8,373 nt of DNA from Planctomicrobium sp. (GTDB lineage Bacteria > Planctomycetota > Planctomycetia > Planctomycetales > Planctomycetaceae): positions 1-8,373 of the forward strand of contig JAJDEL010000118.1 of the NCBI GenBank assembly GCA_029259835.1. Direction: 5' to 3'. The position numbers and the translations under genes are program-made. The notes beneath the pieces were generated by a model. It saw only the letters and a program-made list of their open reading frames with translations. It did not search any database and had not been told where the DNA came from. Positions 1 to 6,063 of this stretch are shown here, in pieces (within the stretch, counting starts at the first letter, position 1; each line of letters begins with the position of its first letter).

Positions 1-519
1 CGACTGGAATTGAAACCAGGGGACAAAGCCTGGGAGAAGTTGGAACGCTCGCTCGATGAATTCGAACTTGTGCAACCGATCGTCTGGAACCGAAAGACCG
101 GTCATATCGTATCTGGTCACCAGCGGCTTGCCGTTTTGAAGCATCGCGGAGAGAAGGAAGTCGATTGCGTTGTCGTCAACCTCTCATTGGAGAAAGAAAA
201 GGCCCTCAATGTCACACTCAATAACGCGAGCGTCGGCAGTGACTGGGACGCTGCGAAGCTCGTTGACCTTGTCTCAGAATTACAATCGCTGCCGGAGTTC
301 GACGCAACGCTCACCGGGTTTGACGACCAACAACTGAGCGACCTCGTTCTCGCTCCGGCATGGGATGATGGTTCATCAACCGAAGACGAAAGTGAGCAAG
401 ATCAAGATATCGTTCGCGTCACCTTTGAAGTCCCACGCGATGAATGGGAAGAAGTCCGCGCCATGCTCGACGACATCCTCGCCGAACATCCCATGACTCG
501 CTTGCATGTCAATCTGTAA
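1..519 (+). CDS. ParB-like N-terminal domain phage protein (5' end outside window)
   Basis: The frame is open from the first base, and Arg-Leu-Glu precedes the first possible start (TTG at 10), so the gene most likely begins upstream. The visible protein has a ParB/sulfiredoxin-fold domain over about residues 1-80: an amphipathic helix (EKLERSLDEF), a strand PIVWN, the family motif GHQR at bases 115-126, and a helix-turn region rich in EKEKALN. An acidic linker follows (DDGSSTEDESEQDQD), then a small C-terminal region ending at TAA 517-519. ParB-fold domains bind or hydrolyse nucleotides (CTP in ParB). In phages such proteins often lie beside terminase or portal genes or are joined to DNA methylases. 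Here it precedes an ABC-ATPase and both terminase subunits, so a role in packaging or DNA handling is inferred. No methylase or HTH domain is visible. The exact function is unknown. Confidence 0.85.
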   Translation, partial: RLELKPGDKAWEKLERSLDEFELVQPIVWNRKTGHIVSGHQRLAVLKHRGEKEVDCVVVNLSLEKEKALNVTLNNASVGSDWDAAKLVDLVSELQSLPEFDATLTGFDDQQLSDLVLAPAWDDGSSTEDESEQDQDIVRVTFEVPRDEWEEVRAMLDDILAEHPMTRLHVNL

Positions 520-584
520 GAAGAATGGGCAACTGGAATACTTGTCCGGCTCCGTTGTCCCACACCCAAAGTTTCCACTTCCAT

Positions 585-610
585 TTAGCCCCCGGTGATT
601 CACCGGGGGG
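585..610 (+). repeat. REP-like hairpin, first unit of an inverted pair
   Basis: TTAGC at 585-589 leads into a near-perfect palindrome at 589-609: CCCCCGGTGA, one T, then TCACCGGGGG. As RNA or single-stranded DNA it would form a 9-bp stem with an ATT loop. It shares the core GGTGATTCACC with the second unit at 661-685. It lies in the 285-bp gap between the ParB-like gene and the ATPase gene, which otherwise holds no gene that I can support. The hairpin could also act as a terminator for the upstream gene, but no T-run follows it. Confidence 0.7.
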
Positions 611-660
611 AAGCCGAATTTCTCATCCATGAGTTCGAAAAAGAATTGAACGCGTCGAAC

Positions 661-685
661 CACCGGGTGATTCACCCGGTGCTAA
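661..685 (-). repeat. REP-like hairpin, second unit, opposite orientation
   Basis: CACCGGGTGA (661-670), a central T, and TCACCCGGTG (672-681) form a perfect 21-bp palindrome, followed by GCTAA at 681-685. Read on the minus strand this is TTAGC plus hairpin, the same layout as the unit at 585-610 but inverted. The shared core GGTGATTCACC is at 666-676. TGTCCCAC (557-564) and GTGGGACA (686-693) form an outer 8-bp inverted repeat around the pair. This is the usual architecture of paired REP (BIME-like) elements. No transposase is in the window. Confidence 0.7.
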
Positions 686-710
686 GTGGGACATTCATCA
701 GAAGGAAAAA

Positions 711-766
711 TTTGTCAATAGTCATTTGTCATTAAAAAAACTGGTCTTCGAAGTCGTTCGACTTTG
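711..766 (+). promoter_or_regulatory. possible leader of the ATPase gene: direct repeat plus small hairpin
   Basis: TTTGTCA occurs twice, at 711-717 and 725-731, exactly 14 bp apart. An inverted repeat follows: AAGTCG (751-756), TT, CGACTT (759-764), with CG/TG flanks extending it to 749-766. These lie 39-94 bp before the ATPase ATG. They could be an operator and leader hairpin, or the hairpin could end transcription from the ParB-like gene. I could not recognise a convincing -35/-10 pair, and chance is a fair explanation. Confidence 0.2.
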
Positions 767-804
767 TTCCTCTTTCACACTAGCCCCTTGATCCCTAGTC
801 CGTC

Positions 805-1566
805 ATGCAAATTTCTGCGAGCCATCAGTTTCTTCCCAAGACCAACTCCACGCAATCCGCGATGGTCATGGATTATTTCGGAATCGACTTTGAACAGGGT
901 GAACACGTCATCGCGAGCGATTTGGAGATCCCTGTTCAGGATGGGGAGGTTGTTCTCTTTACTGGCGAAAGTGGCTCCGGGAAATCATCATTAATGAGGG
1001 CTCTGCGGAGTTCACTTGAAGCAAGAGGGCAGAGGGTTGTTTCCCTCGACGAGATTGAATTAGGAAAGCGTCTGCTGGTCGATTCACTTGATTTTCCGTT
1101 TGAAGAGTCGTTGCAACTGCTTTCAGCTTGTGGACTTGGAGAAGCACATCTCTTGCTACGGACTCCGCAGGAACTCTCGGACGGGCAGCGGTATCGATTC
1201 CAGTTGGCGAAGGCTCTAGCGACCAAATCGAAATGGATTGTTGCCGATGAATTTACGGCGACTCTGGACCGAACGCTCGCGAAAGTCATCTCGTTCAATA
1301 TTCGGAAGATGTCGGATCGGTCAACCACAGGCTTCTTGTTGGCAACGACTCACGACGACATCACCAGCGACCTCTCGCCGAATGTTCACGTGCGTTGTCA
1401 GCTCAATGGTCAGGTGGAAGTGACTCAGGCAGGTGCGGAAAGCTGTAAAAAAAAAGACTCACCATCGCCGACGAATTCTGGATTTCCTCCGCCTCCAAAT
1501 CCGACTGGCCGTATTTCGCTCGGTGGCATTATCGATGTCACGCACTCGGCCTCGTCCGCTACATGA
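805..1566 (+). CDS. ABC-type ATPase, N-terminal half of a COG2401-type ATPase-acetyltransferase
   Basis: A single ABC-type nucleotide-binding domain. Walker A is GESGSGKS (residues 54-61), the signature is LSDGQ (124-128), Walker B is WIVADE (144-149) and the switch His is H183 (TTHDD). There are no membrane segments, so it is a soluble ABC ATPase and not a transporter. COG2401 names ABC-type ATPases fused to an acetyltransferase domain, and relatives are common in phage and planctomycete genomes near terminases. Here the frame reaches an A9 run encoding K215-K217, then reads 36 Ser/Pro-rich residues without domain character and stops at TGA 1564-1566. The acetyltransferase continues in the -1 frame. 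The ATG at 805 has no clear Shine-Dalgarno, but the residues after it look like the usual start of the family, so I kept it over the ATGs at 862 and 868. The role in packaging or DNA handling is unknown. Confidence 0.88.
   Translation: MQISASHQFLPKTNSTQSAMVMDYFGIDFEQGEHVIASDLEIPVQDGEVVLFTGESGSGKSSLMRALRSSLEARGQRVVSLDEIELGKRLLVDSLDFPFEESLQLLSACGLGEAHLLLRTPQELSDGQRYRFQLAKALATKSKWIVADEFTATLDRTLAKVISFNIRKMSDRSTTGFLLATTHDDITSDLSPNVHVRCQLNGQVEVTQAGAESCKKKDSPSPTNSGFPPPPNPTGRISLGGIIDVTHSASSAT
1447..1455 (+). promoter_or_regulatory. A9 run: candidate -1 frameshift or transcriptional slippage site
   Basis: Nine A are read in the ATPase frame as AAA AAA AAA followed by GAC. The heptamer A-AAA-AAA at 1449-1455 is a classical slippery sequence. 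After a one-base backward slip the next codon is AGA at 1455, which enters the acetyltransferase frame and gives a 424-residue fusion. GGAAAG at 1437-1442 could serve as the upstream Shine-Dalgarno-like stimulator known from dnaX. A weak inverted repeat, GGATTT (1480-1485) with AAATCC (1497-1502), lies downstream, farther away than the dnaX hairpin. A sequencing indel or a real inactivating mutation would look the same. Confidence 0.6.
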
Positions 1567-2078
1567 CATTGCTCTGGTGGGGTGATATTCCGATTGGAAT
1601 TTGTGTTTTCCTTTCGCCTCCAAAGTGCCTCGCGATGCGTAATAAGTTCTTTGGTCGCTCCGGGAAATGGGAGCGAACGTCAATGCAGACGTTGAATAAA
1701 CAGTTGATCACACTTTCGCGAGTTGTGATTCACCCCACGTTCCGTGGAGCCGGAGTCGCCAGCAAATTTGTGAGACGCTCGTGTGAACTGAGCGGGATGC
1801 CGTGGATTGAAACTCTCGCCCAGATGGGACACATCAATCCATTTTTTGAGCGCGCCGGGTTTCACCGCGTCGGCGTCTCGAATCTTCAGCAGCGTTCTTT
1901 GAATTCTCATTCGAAACTGTATGGAAGCCGACAAGATTATGCCAAGAAAAAAGGTCTCCTCACCGAGGAAACGTTCAACAAAAGCCGCTACTCAAACCCC
2001 GTCTACTACATCTTCGACAACCACGAAAAAGAAAACAGCCCCAAAAAAGAAAACAGTGCCAAAGAAAAAAACACCTAA
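1455..2078 (+). CDS. GNAT-type acetyltransferase domain, C-terminal half of the ATPase fusion
   Basis: This frame encodes a GNAT-like domain: the opening DWPYFARWHYR, strand PIGICVF, the acetyl-CoA-binding segment SRVVIHPTFRGAGVA, the helix KFVRRSCEL, then ETLAQMGHINPFFERAGF and a closing SNPVYYIFDN. All of these match the acetyltransferase half of COG2401-type proteins as I know them. An in-frame TAA at 1446-1448 closes the frame just upstream, and no ATG, GTG or TTG occurs between it and the ATG at 1563. That ATG overlaps the ATPase stop (ATGA), so reinitiation is possible, but it would drop the conserved opening segment. Expression as a -1 frameshift product of the ATPase gene is therefore the better reading. 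The last 140 bases also encode the start of the small terminase. The acyl acceptor is unknown. Confidence 0.82.
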   Translation, partial: RLTIADEFWISSASKSDWPYFARWHYRCHALGLVRYMTLLWWGDIPIGICVFLSPPKCLAMRNKFFGRSGKWERTSMQTLNKQLITLSRVVIHPTFRGAGVASKFVRRSCELSGMPWIETLAQMGHINPFFERAGFHRVGVSNLQQRSLNSHSKLYGSRQDYAKKKGLLTEETFNKSRYSNPVYYIFDNHEKENSPKKENSAKEKNT

Positions 2079-2583
2079 AAGGAAGTCTGAGCCGCTCGCG
2101 ATTGATGAACCGGCAGCATCACAATCTCAACTCAATTCAGCGACGTTTCTTCGAGCCACAGAGAGTCCGACTCTACTCAACGAAGAGTTTCAATACTCCT
2201 ACATCACTCTCCTCTCCCGCGGAGCCTCTCCGGCAGTTGCGTGCTCGCAACTTGACATTTTACTCGCAGATGTCATCTGGACGATGGAACACGAATCCGG
2301 TTTTCAATCGATGGTCATTCGCGTTCAGGAACTCCTTAGCCAAAACGTCGCGGCAGCGCTTTATCGCTCGGCTATGGAAGGGAGCGTCTCCGCTCAGCAA
2401 AACTACTTAAAGGCATATCCCCCTCCCGGTTGCGATCCAATCTCCGACGACCAAGATGCCCACTTTGAAACAGAAATGACTGATGAAGAAATTGTTACAC
2501 AACTCCGAGCAGAAGCAGAAGCTTTCCTTGTTGAATTCGATCAAATCGTTTCGAGCGAAGAATCGGAAGTTGCTTCCGACTGA
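1939..2583 (+). CDS. putative phage terminase small subunit with Lys-rich N-terminal tail
   Basis: A 214-residue protein in three parts. Residues 1-50 are a Lys/Thr/Pro-rich tail with repeats of the type KKKTAP, resembling histone H1 tails. Residues about 75-165 are helical, with a possible helix-turn-helix (LLSRGASPAVACSQL) and a helix ending in LYRSAMEGSVSAQQNYLKAY, like the region in small terminases where DNA-binding helices precede oligomerisation. The rest is acidic (TDEEIVTQLRAEAEAFL). The assignment rests on this layout and on its place directly before the large terminase; similarity alone is weak. I chose ATG 1939 (MPRKK) over ATG 1921 because GGAAG at 1923-1927 gives it a plausible ribosome site. 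The gene overlaps the acetyltransferase frame by 140 bp. A small terminase would recognise phage DNA and load the large subunit. Confidence 0.72.
   Translation: MPRKKVSSPRKRSTKAATQTPSTTSSTTTKKKTAPKKKTVPKKKTPKRKSEPLAIDEPAASQSQLNSATFLRATESPTLLNEEFQYSYITLLSRGASPAVACSQLDILLADVIWTMEHESGFQSMVIRVQELLSQNVAAALYRSAMEGSVSAQQNYLKAYPPPGCDPISDDQDAHFETEMTDEEIVTQLRAEAEAFLVEFDQIVSSEESEVASD
2026..2076 (+). repeat. 18-bp tandem repeat coding in two frames
   Basis: Nearly three copies of an A-rich 18-bp unit lie at 2026-2043, 2044-2061 and 2062-2076. In the small terminase frame they encode KKKTAP, KKKTVP and KKKTP. In the acetyltransferase frame they encode the tail around KENSPK and KENSAK. A unit of 18 bp keeps both frames open as copies are added or lost. 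Confidence 0.6.
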
Positions 2584-3982
2584 ATTCCGGGAAACAATCC
2601 TGTTGCCTGTCGATGAAGGGACTTCGTTTGAGAGTTGTGTGCAGAATTGGCAGAGTCAGGATTTTCAGGCGCTCGATCAAGCATGGCAAGAACTTGCCGG
2701 ACATCGGCGTCGAAGCAAAAAAACTATTCGGCGAGCTTACATCGAACGGCCACGGGGTCACTCTAAGACTTCTGACATGGCGATGCAAATTTTCTGGATT
2801 CTTCTCGCAGCCAGACAACCGTTGATCGGCCTTGCTGCCGCCGCGGATCGTGATCAGGCAAACTTCATTCATGACTCCATGCGTCGTTTAGCAAACGTGA
2901 ACCCTGAAATCAGCGAACATCTGAAGTTCGTGCAGCACGAAGTCCGCAACAGCAAGACCGGCAGTCGGCTGGAAGTCATTTCTTCCGACGTGAAGAGTTC
3001 TTATGGAGCGCTTCCGGACTTTGTCGTTTGCGATGAAATCAGTCACTGGGAAAAACCGGAGATGTGGTATTCACTGCTCTCTTCGGCGGCGAAGAAACCG
3101 GCGTGTGTTCTGACAATTCTAACCAATGCTGGCGTGGGGCGCGGCTGGCAATGGGAGATTCGCGAGCATGCTCGTCAGAATGATTCCTGGTATTTTTCGT
3201 CCCTGGATGGCCCACACGCTCCCTGGATTACCGATGATTGGCTCGCAGAGCAAAGAGCATTGCTCCCGGAACCGGTCTTCGAACGGCTCTGGCTCAATCG
3301 TTGGCAACATTCGGACGGAAACTTTGTCACGTTGGCAGAGGCTGAAAAGTGTCGTGTTGAGAGCCGGTTCTATCAATTCGATGGGCAACCGGGGCAACTT
3401 TACGTTGCGACAATCGACTATGCCGAAAAGCACGATTTCACAGTTGGCTGCGTTTGCCACCGCGAAGGAGACAAGATCGTGGTCGACCGGATGGATGTCG
3501 TGAAGCCCTCTTCTTCGCAACCAACAAAGATCAGTTGGGTTGAAGACTGGATCGAAGACATCGCCAGTCGTTTTCATCAAGTTCGCTTTGTCGTCGATGA
3601 ATACCAATTGCTGAGTACGATCCAGCAACTCGAAGGGCGCTATCCGATTGAACGATTTGCATTTCAAGGAGGCAAAGGAAACCAGAAACTCTCGGTGCAA
3701 CTCCGGCAACTCATTCTGCACAAGATGATTGAATGGTATCCCGGCTGCGGAGACGTCCCTGGTTTTCATCGCGATGACCTCGAAACGGAACTCGCCTCAC
3801 TCTTGTTAAGACAATCAAGCAGCGGGCGCGTGCGGATTGATCATATTCAAGACGGGCAACACCACGACGACCGAGCGTTCGCGCTCGGCGTCGCTTGCGT
3901 TGCGCTCACGGAGAATAATTCTACGGCGAACTATCTGGTCGTCACTCCACCCACCGGCAATGGCGAATTCATTTGGGAGTGA
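2483..3982 (+). CDS. terL: phage terminase large subunit (ATPase and nuclease)
   Basis: The packaging motor protein, 499 residues, complete. The ATPase domain has a Walker A-like ERPRGHSKT (88-96), an AAADRD segment (119-124), Walker B FVVCDE with D184 and E185, and a coupling motif TNAG (214-217). The C-terminal RNase H-like nuclease shows its acidic residues in the expected places: D312 (TIDYAEKHD), D372 (FVVDEYQ) and D462/D463 (HHDDRAFALGVA). Every key residue I looked for is present, so the protein is probably active. The ATG at 2483 overlaps the small terminase gene by 101 bp and has no strong ribosome site. TTG codons at 2528, 2531 or 2570 are possible alternatives and would shorten the overlap. 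The gene ends 25 bp from the convergent ubiE stop, and no portal gene follows. Confidence 0.93.
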   Translation: MKKLLHNSEQKQKLSLLNSIKSFRAKNRKLLPTEFRETILLPVDEGTSFESCVQNWQSQDFQALDQAWQELAGHRRRSKKTIRRAYIERPRGHSKTSDMAMQIFWILLAARQPLIGLAAAADRDQANFIHDSMRRLANVNPEISEHLKFVQHEVRNSKTGSRLEVISSDVKSSYGALPDFVVCDEISHWEKPEMWYSLLSSAAKKPACVLTILTNAGVGRGWQWEIREHARQNDSWYFSSLDGPHAPWITDDWLAEQRALLPEPVFERLWLNRWQHSDGNFVTLAEAEKCRVESRFYQFDGQPGQLYVATIDYAEKHDFTVGCVCHREGDKIVVDRMDVVKPSSSQPTKISWVEDWIEDIASRFHQVRFVVDEYQLLSTIQQLEGRYPIERFAFQGGKGNQKLSVQLRQLILHKMIEWYPGCGDVPGFHRDDLETELASLLLRQSSSGRVRIDHIQDGQHHDDRAFALGVACVALTENNSTANYLVVTPPTGNGEFIWE

Positions 3983-4007
3983 AGTGTTTCCATCCATCCT
4001 TCAGATT

Positions 4008-4766
4008 TCACTTGCCAGTTTCTTCCGGCTTTTCGCCAACATAAAGCGTCGCGATTCCGAATGTGAGGGGTGTGAAAGAAACGTTTACCATGCCACATTC
4101 GCCCATGATCTTGGTGAGTTCCTCCCCGCATGGAAATTCAGTGACCGATTGTGGGAGATAGCTGTATGCCTGTTCTGAATTCTTCGCGAACAACTGACCA
4201 AGACGAGGCAGTACGTTTTTGAAGTACCAGCGATAGAACCCTGCCAGCCCGGGCATTGTCGGGTTTGAAAACTCCAGAACGGCAACTCGCCCGCCCGGTT
4301 CGCAAACTCGCAGCATTTCTTTCAGACCTTGGTGAGTATCGGCAACGTTTCGTAAGCCGAATGCGACGGAGACAATTTGGAACGTATCGTTCTCAAACGG
4401 AAGCTGCTGAGTGTCTGCTACGCGAAAATCAACGTTGGCTGTACTCTCCTCTTGAGCGGAGTTGAGTTTGCCAAACTTGTTCTTAGCAAGGTCGATCATT
4501 TCTGGAGTGAAGTCGGTCCCAAAGACTGGGATCTGTTTTTTACCTGTCTTCCAGTACGTCAATGCGAGATCGCCGGTACCGGTGCAAACGTCAAGAATCG
4601 GTGAATTTCCCTTGGGAGTGACCGTTCGAACTGTGTAGGATCGCCAATAGATGTCAATTCCACCGGAGAGAAGGTGGTTCATCAGGTCGTAACGTGCGGC
4701 GATCTGTCCAAACATTCGTTGGACACGCTCACCAGATTTATCCACTGTCACGGTCGCTTCAGACAT
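4008..4766 (-). CDS. ubiE: demethylmenaquinone methyltransferase, UbiE/MenG
   Basis: A class I SAM-dependent methyltransferase of 252 residues, the normal size of the family. The UbiE signature YDLMNHLLSGGIDIYWR (26-42) is present, followed by motif I ILDVCTGTGDLAL (57-69), FGTDFTPEM (82-90), the VADTQQLPFEND loop and the segment AFGLRNVADT. It would make the last C-methylation of menaquinone, and possibly ubiquinone, in the respiratory chain. Menaquinone is the usual planctomycete quinone, so the menG role is more likely. The frame can be extended to a TTG at 4829, but the ATG at 4766 (MSEATVT) gives the standard N-terminus. It lies 202 bp behind the halogenase-like gene on the same strand, and converges on the terminase gene. 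Confidence 0.93.
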   Translation of the reverse strand: MSEATVTVDKSGERVQRMFGQIAARYDLMNHLLSGGIDIYWRSYTVRTVTPKGNSPILDVCTGTGDLALTYWKTGKKQIPVFGTDFTPEMIDLAKNKFGKLNSAQEESTANVDFRVADTQQLPFENDTFQIVSVAFGLRNVADTHQGLKEMLRVCEPGGRVAVLEFSNPTMPGLAGFYRWYFKNVLPRLGQLFAKNSEQAYSYLPQSVTEFPCGEELTKIMGECGMVNVSFTPLTFGIATLYVGEKPEETGK

Positions 4767-4945
4767 TCCACTGCTATGCAAAAAAGGAATACACTTCCCC
4801 GTGTGGTGTGACCGCAATTCACCGTTCAACTCAACGGCGATTCACCGATGTTCCTTCAATAATGTGCGGAACAGTCTCAACACTAGAGATTCAGCGCACA
4901 GTTTAGCCAGCAGTGGTTAATTTGCGAATCGAGTGTAAGACCGAA

Positions 4946-4960
4946 TGTTCTGTGAGAACA
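4946..4960 (-). terminator. small hairpin behind the halogenase-like gene
   Basis: TGTTCT (4946-4951), a three-base loop and AGAACA (4955-4960) form a perfect 6-bp stem that starts 8 bases after the stop codon of the minus-strand gene at 4969. There is no clean T-run behind it, so it is at best a weak intrinsic terminator or a 3'-end stabilising hairpin. The remaining bases up to the ubiE start hold nothing else I can name. Confidence 0.3.
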
Positions 4961-4968
4961 AAACAGGT

Positions 4969-6063
4969 TCATGCAGCGCGGCGAAGTTCGCTGGAATTTG
5001 GTAGCGATTCCGGTTGGCGGACTCGGCTCAGTTGATGCTTGTCTTCTCCTCGCAGCAGAGAAACGCCCCATTTTTTCAGAGAATACTTCCCGCCGTTGTA
5101 GACCGAGCGGTATTTTTCTTTATCTGTGTAAACAGCAACATCGGTGGGAACGACCCGCATATTAAACGCCAAGCGATGACTGTCAGTCGTATTCGGTCCC
5201 GAGCCGTGGATGCAACGTTCCGTGAAAATAATAAACTGCCCGGCTCGGACAGGCACTTTGACGATCTGGTCCTCGTTGTAATCAAATTCAAGGGTAAAGT
5301 TCGCTCTGTAAAAGCCGTCGTCACCTCCAAAATTGATCGGGCAAATTTTTTCGTGCGAGCCTTTGATGAATTCAAGGCAGCCATTTTCATGAGTGGCATC
5401 ATCCACTGCGACCCAAACAGTCAACTGGAACATCTCATCGAGATTCTTGGGGAAGATCGCAGGGTCGAGGTAATCCTCGACCATAAACGTACTTGCCTGA
5501 TGCCATTGAATTGAAGGCGATTTCGGGCCTTTGTAAAAATGCTGTGATCGCCAGACGAGCAAATCCGGACCGAGAAGTTGGGCGACACGTTCGGTGATTT
5601 GAGCGGATTTCATGTAATCCCAGACTCTGGGATTGTCAAAGTGTGGGTCGCGAGGCGTGACGAATCCATAGGTCGGCGAAACCGAATTTTCCGAGGCGAG
5701 TAACTCTTCTCGAAACTCAGTCATTTCTTCAGGTGAAAAAGCGTCGAACGGTCCAAGAAACCCGTTCTTGTAGAACGAGTTCAATTGTTCATCTGAAAGC
5801 TGGAATTCTGGAGCAACATCGGCTTTCGAGGGAATCGTCTCCGAGACTCGAAATGTACAGGGTTCATCGATGTAGGCACGCGTCAAAAATGAGGTGATCA
5901 CCATCCAGAATTGCGAATAGTGCCAGTTTTTGACAATCGCTTTGATGTCTCGGGGTAGTATCGAAGTCGGCAGATGGAGCGCCTTGTAAATCATCAGCAT
6001 CCCCAGAACAGGGACAATAATTGCGCGCTGCCAGAATGGTCGGAGTTTGGGGGCCAAGTTCAT
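4969..6063 (-). CDS. Fe(II)/2-oxoglutarate enzyme of PhyH/SyrB2 type, putative halogenase
   Basis: 364 residues, with a PhyH-fold domain over about 86-345. The metal site reads WHQA (H188-Q189-A190), so the Asp of the usual His-X-Asp is Ala. The second ligand is H286 (ERCIHGSG) and the 2-oxoglutarate-binding Arg is R303, or less likely R297. Ala or Gly at this position is the hallmark of non-heme iron halogenases, where chloride takes the free site. The rest also resembles SyrB2 from memory: KNGFLGPFDAFSPEEM (99-114), LTVWVAVDDA with T215 at the SyrB2 Thr143 position, NGCLEFIKGS (227-236) and AGQFIIF (274-280). SyrB2 Asn123 appears to be Val here. SyrB2 chlorinates an amino acid on an NRPS carrier, but no carrier gene is in the window. 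The first 85 residues are extra and include a hydrophobic stretch (13-30). The ATG at 6063 has only a weak AGG upstream. A hydroxylase or other oxidase remains possible. Confidence 0.8.
   Translation of the reverse strand: MNLAPKLRPFWQRAIIVPVLGMLMIYKALHLPTSILPRDIKAIVKNWHYSQFWMVITSFLTRAYIDEPCTFRVSETIPSKADVAPEFQLSDEQLNSFYKNGFLGPFDAFSPEEMTEFREELLASENSVSPTYGFVTPRDPHFDNPRVWDYMKSAQITERVAQLLGPDLLVWRSQHFYKGPKSPSIQWHQASTFMVEDYLDPAIFPKNLDEMFQLTVWVAVDDATHENGCLEFIKGSHEKICPINFGGDDGFYRANFTLEFDYNEDQIVKVPVRAGQFIIFTERCIHGSGPNTTDSHRLAFNMRVVPTDVAVYTDKEKYRSVYNGGKYSLKKWGVSLLRGEDKHQLSRVRQPESLPNSSELRRAA

Noticed and set aside
1921..1938. ATG at 1921 as the small terminase start
   Set aside because: No ribosome site lies before it, whereas ATG 1939 has GGAAG upstream. 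The difference is only six residues.
3119..3769. Long minus-strand open frame of 216 residues inside the large terminase gene
   Set aside because: It is fully antisense to a gene with clear ATPase and nuclease motifs, and its own translation shows no domain, so it is a shadow frame.
3983..4007. Bidirectional terminator between terL and ubiE
   Set aside because: Only a 5-bp AAGTG/CACTT pair with a long loop is present, too weak to call.
4764..4829. Longer UbiE starting from TTG 4829
   Set aside because: The extra 21 residues are not typical for the family, and the ATG at 4766 gives the standard length.
5014..5514. Plus-strand open frame of 166 residues opposite the halogenase-like gene
   Set aside because: Antisense shadow of a strongly supported gene, with no recognisable domain and no good ribosome site.
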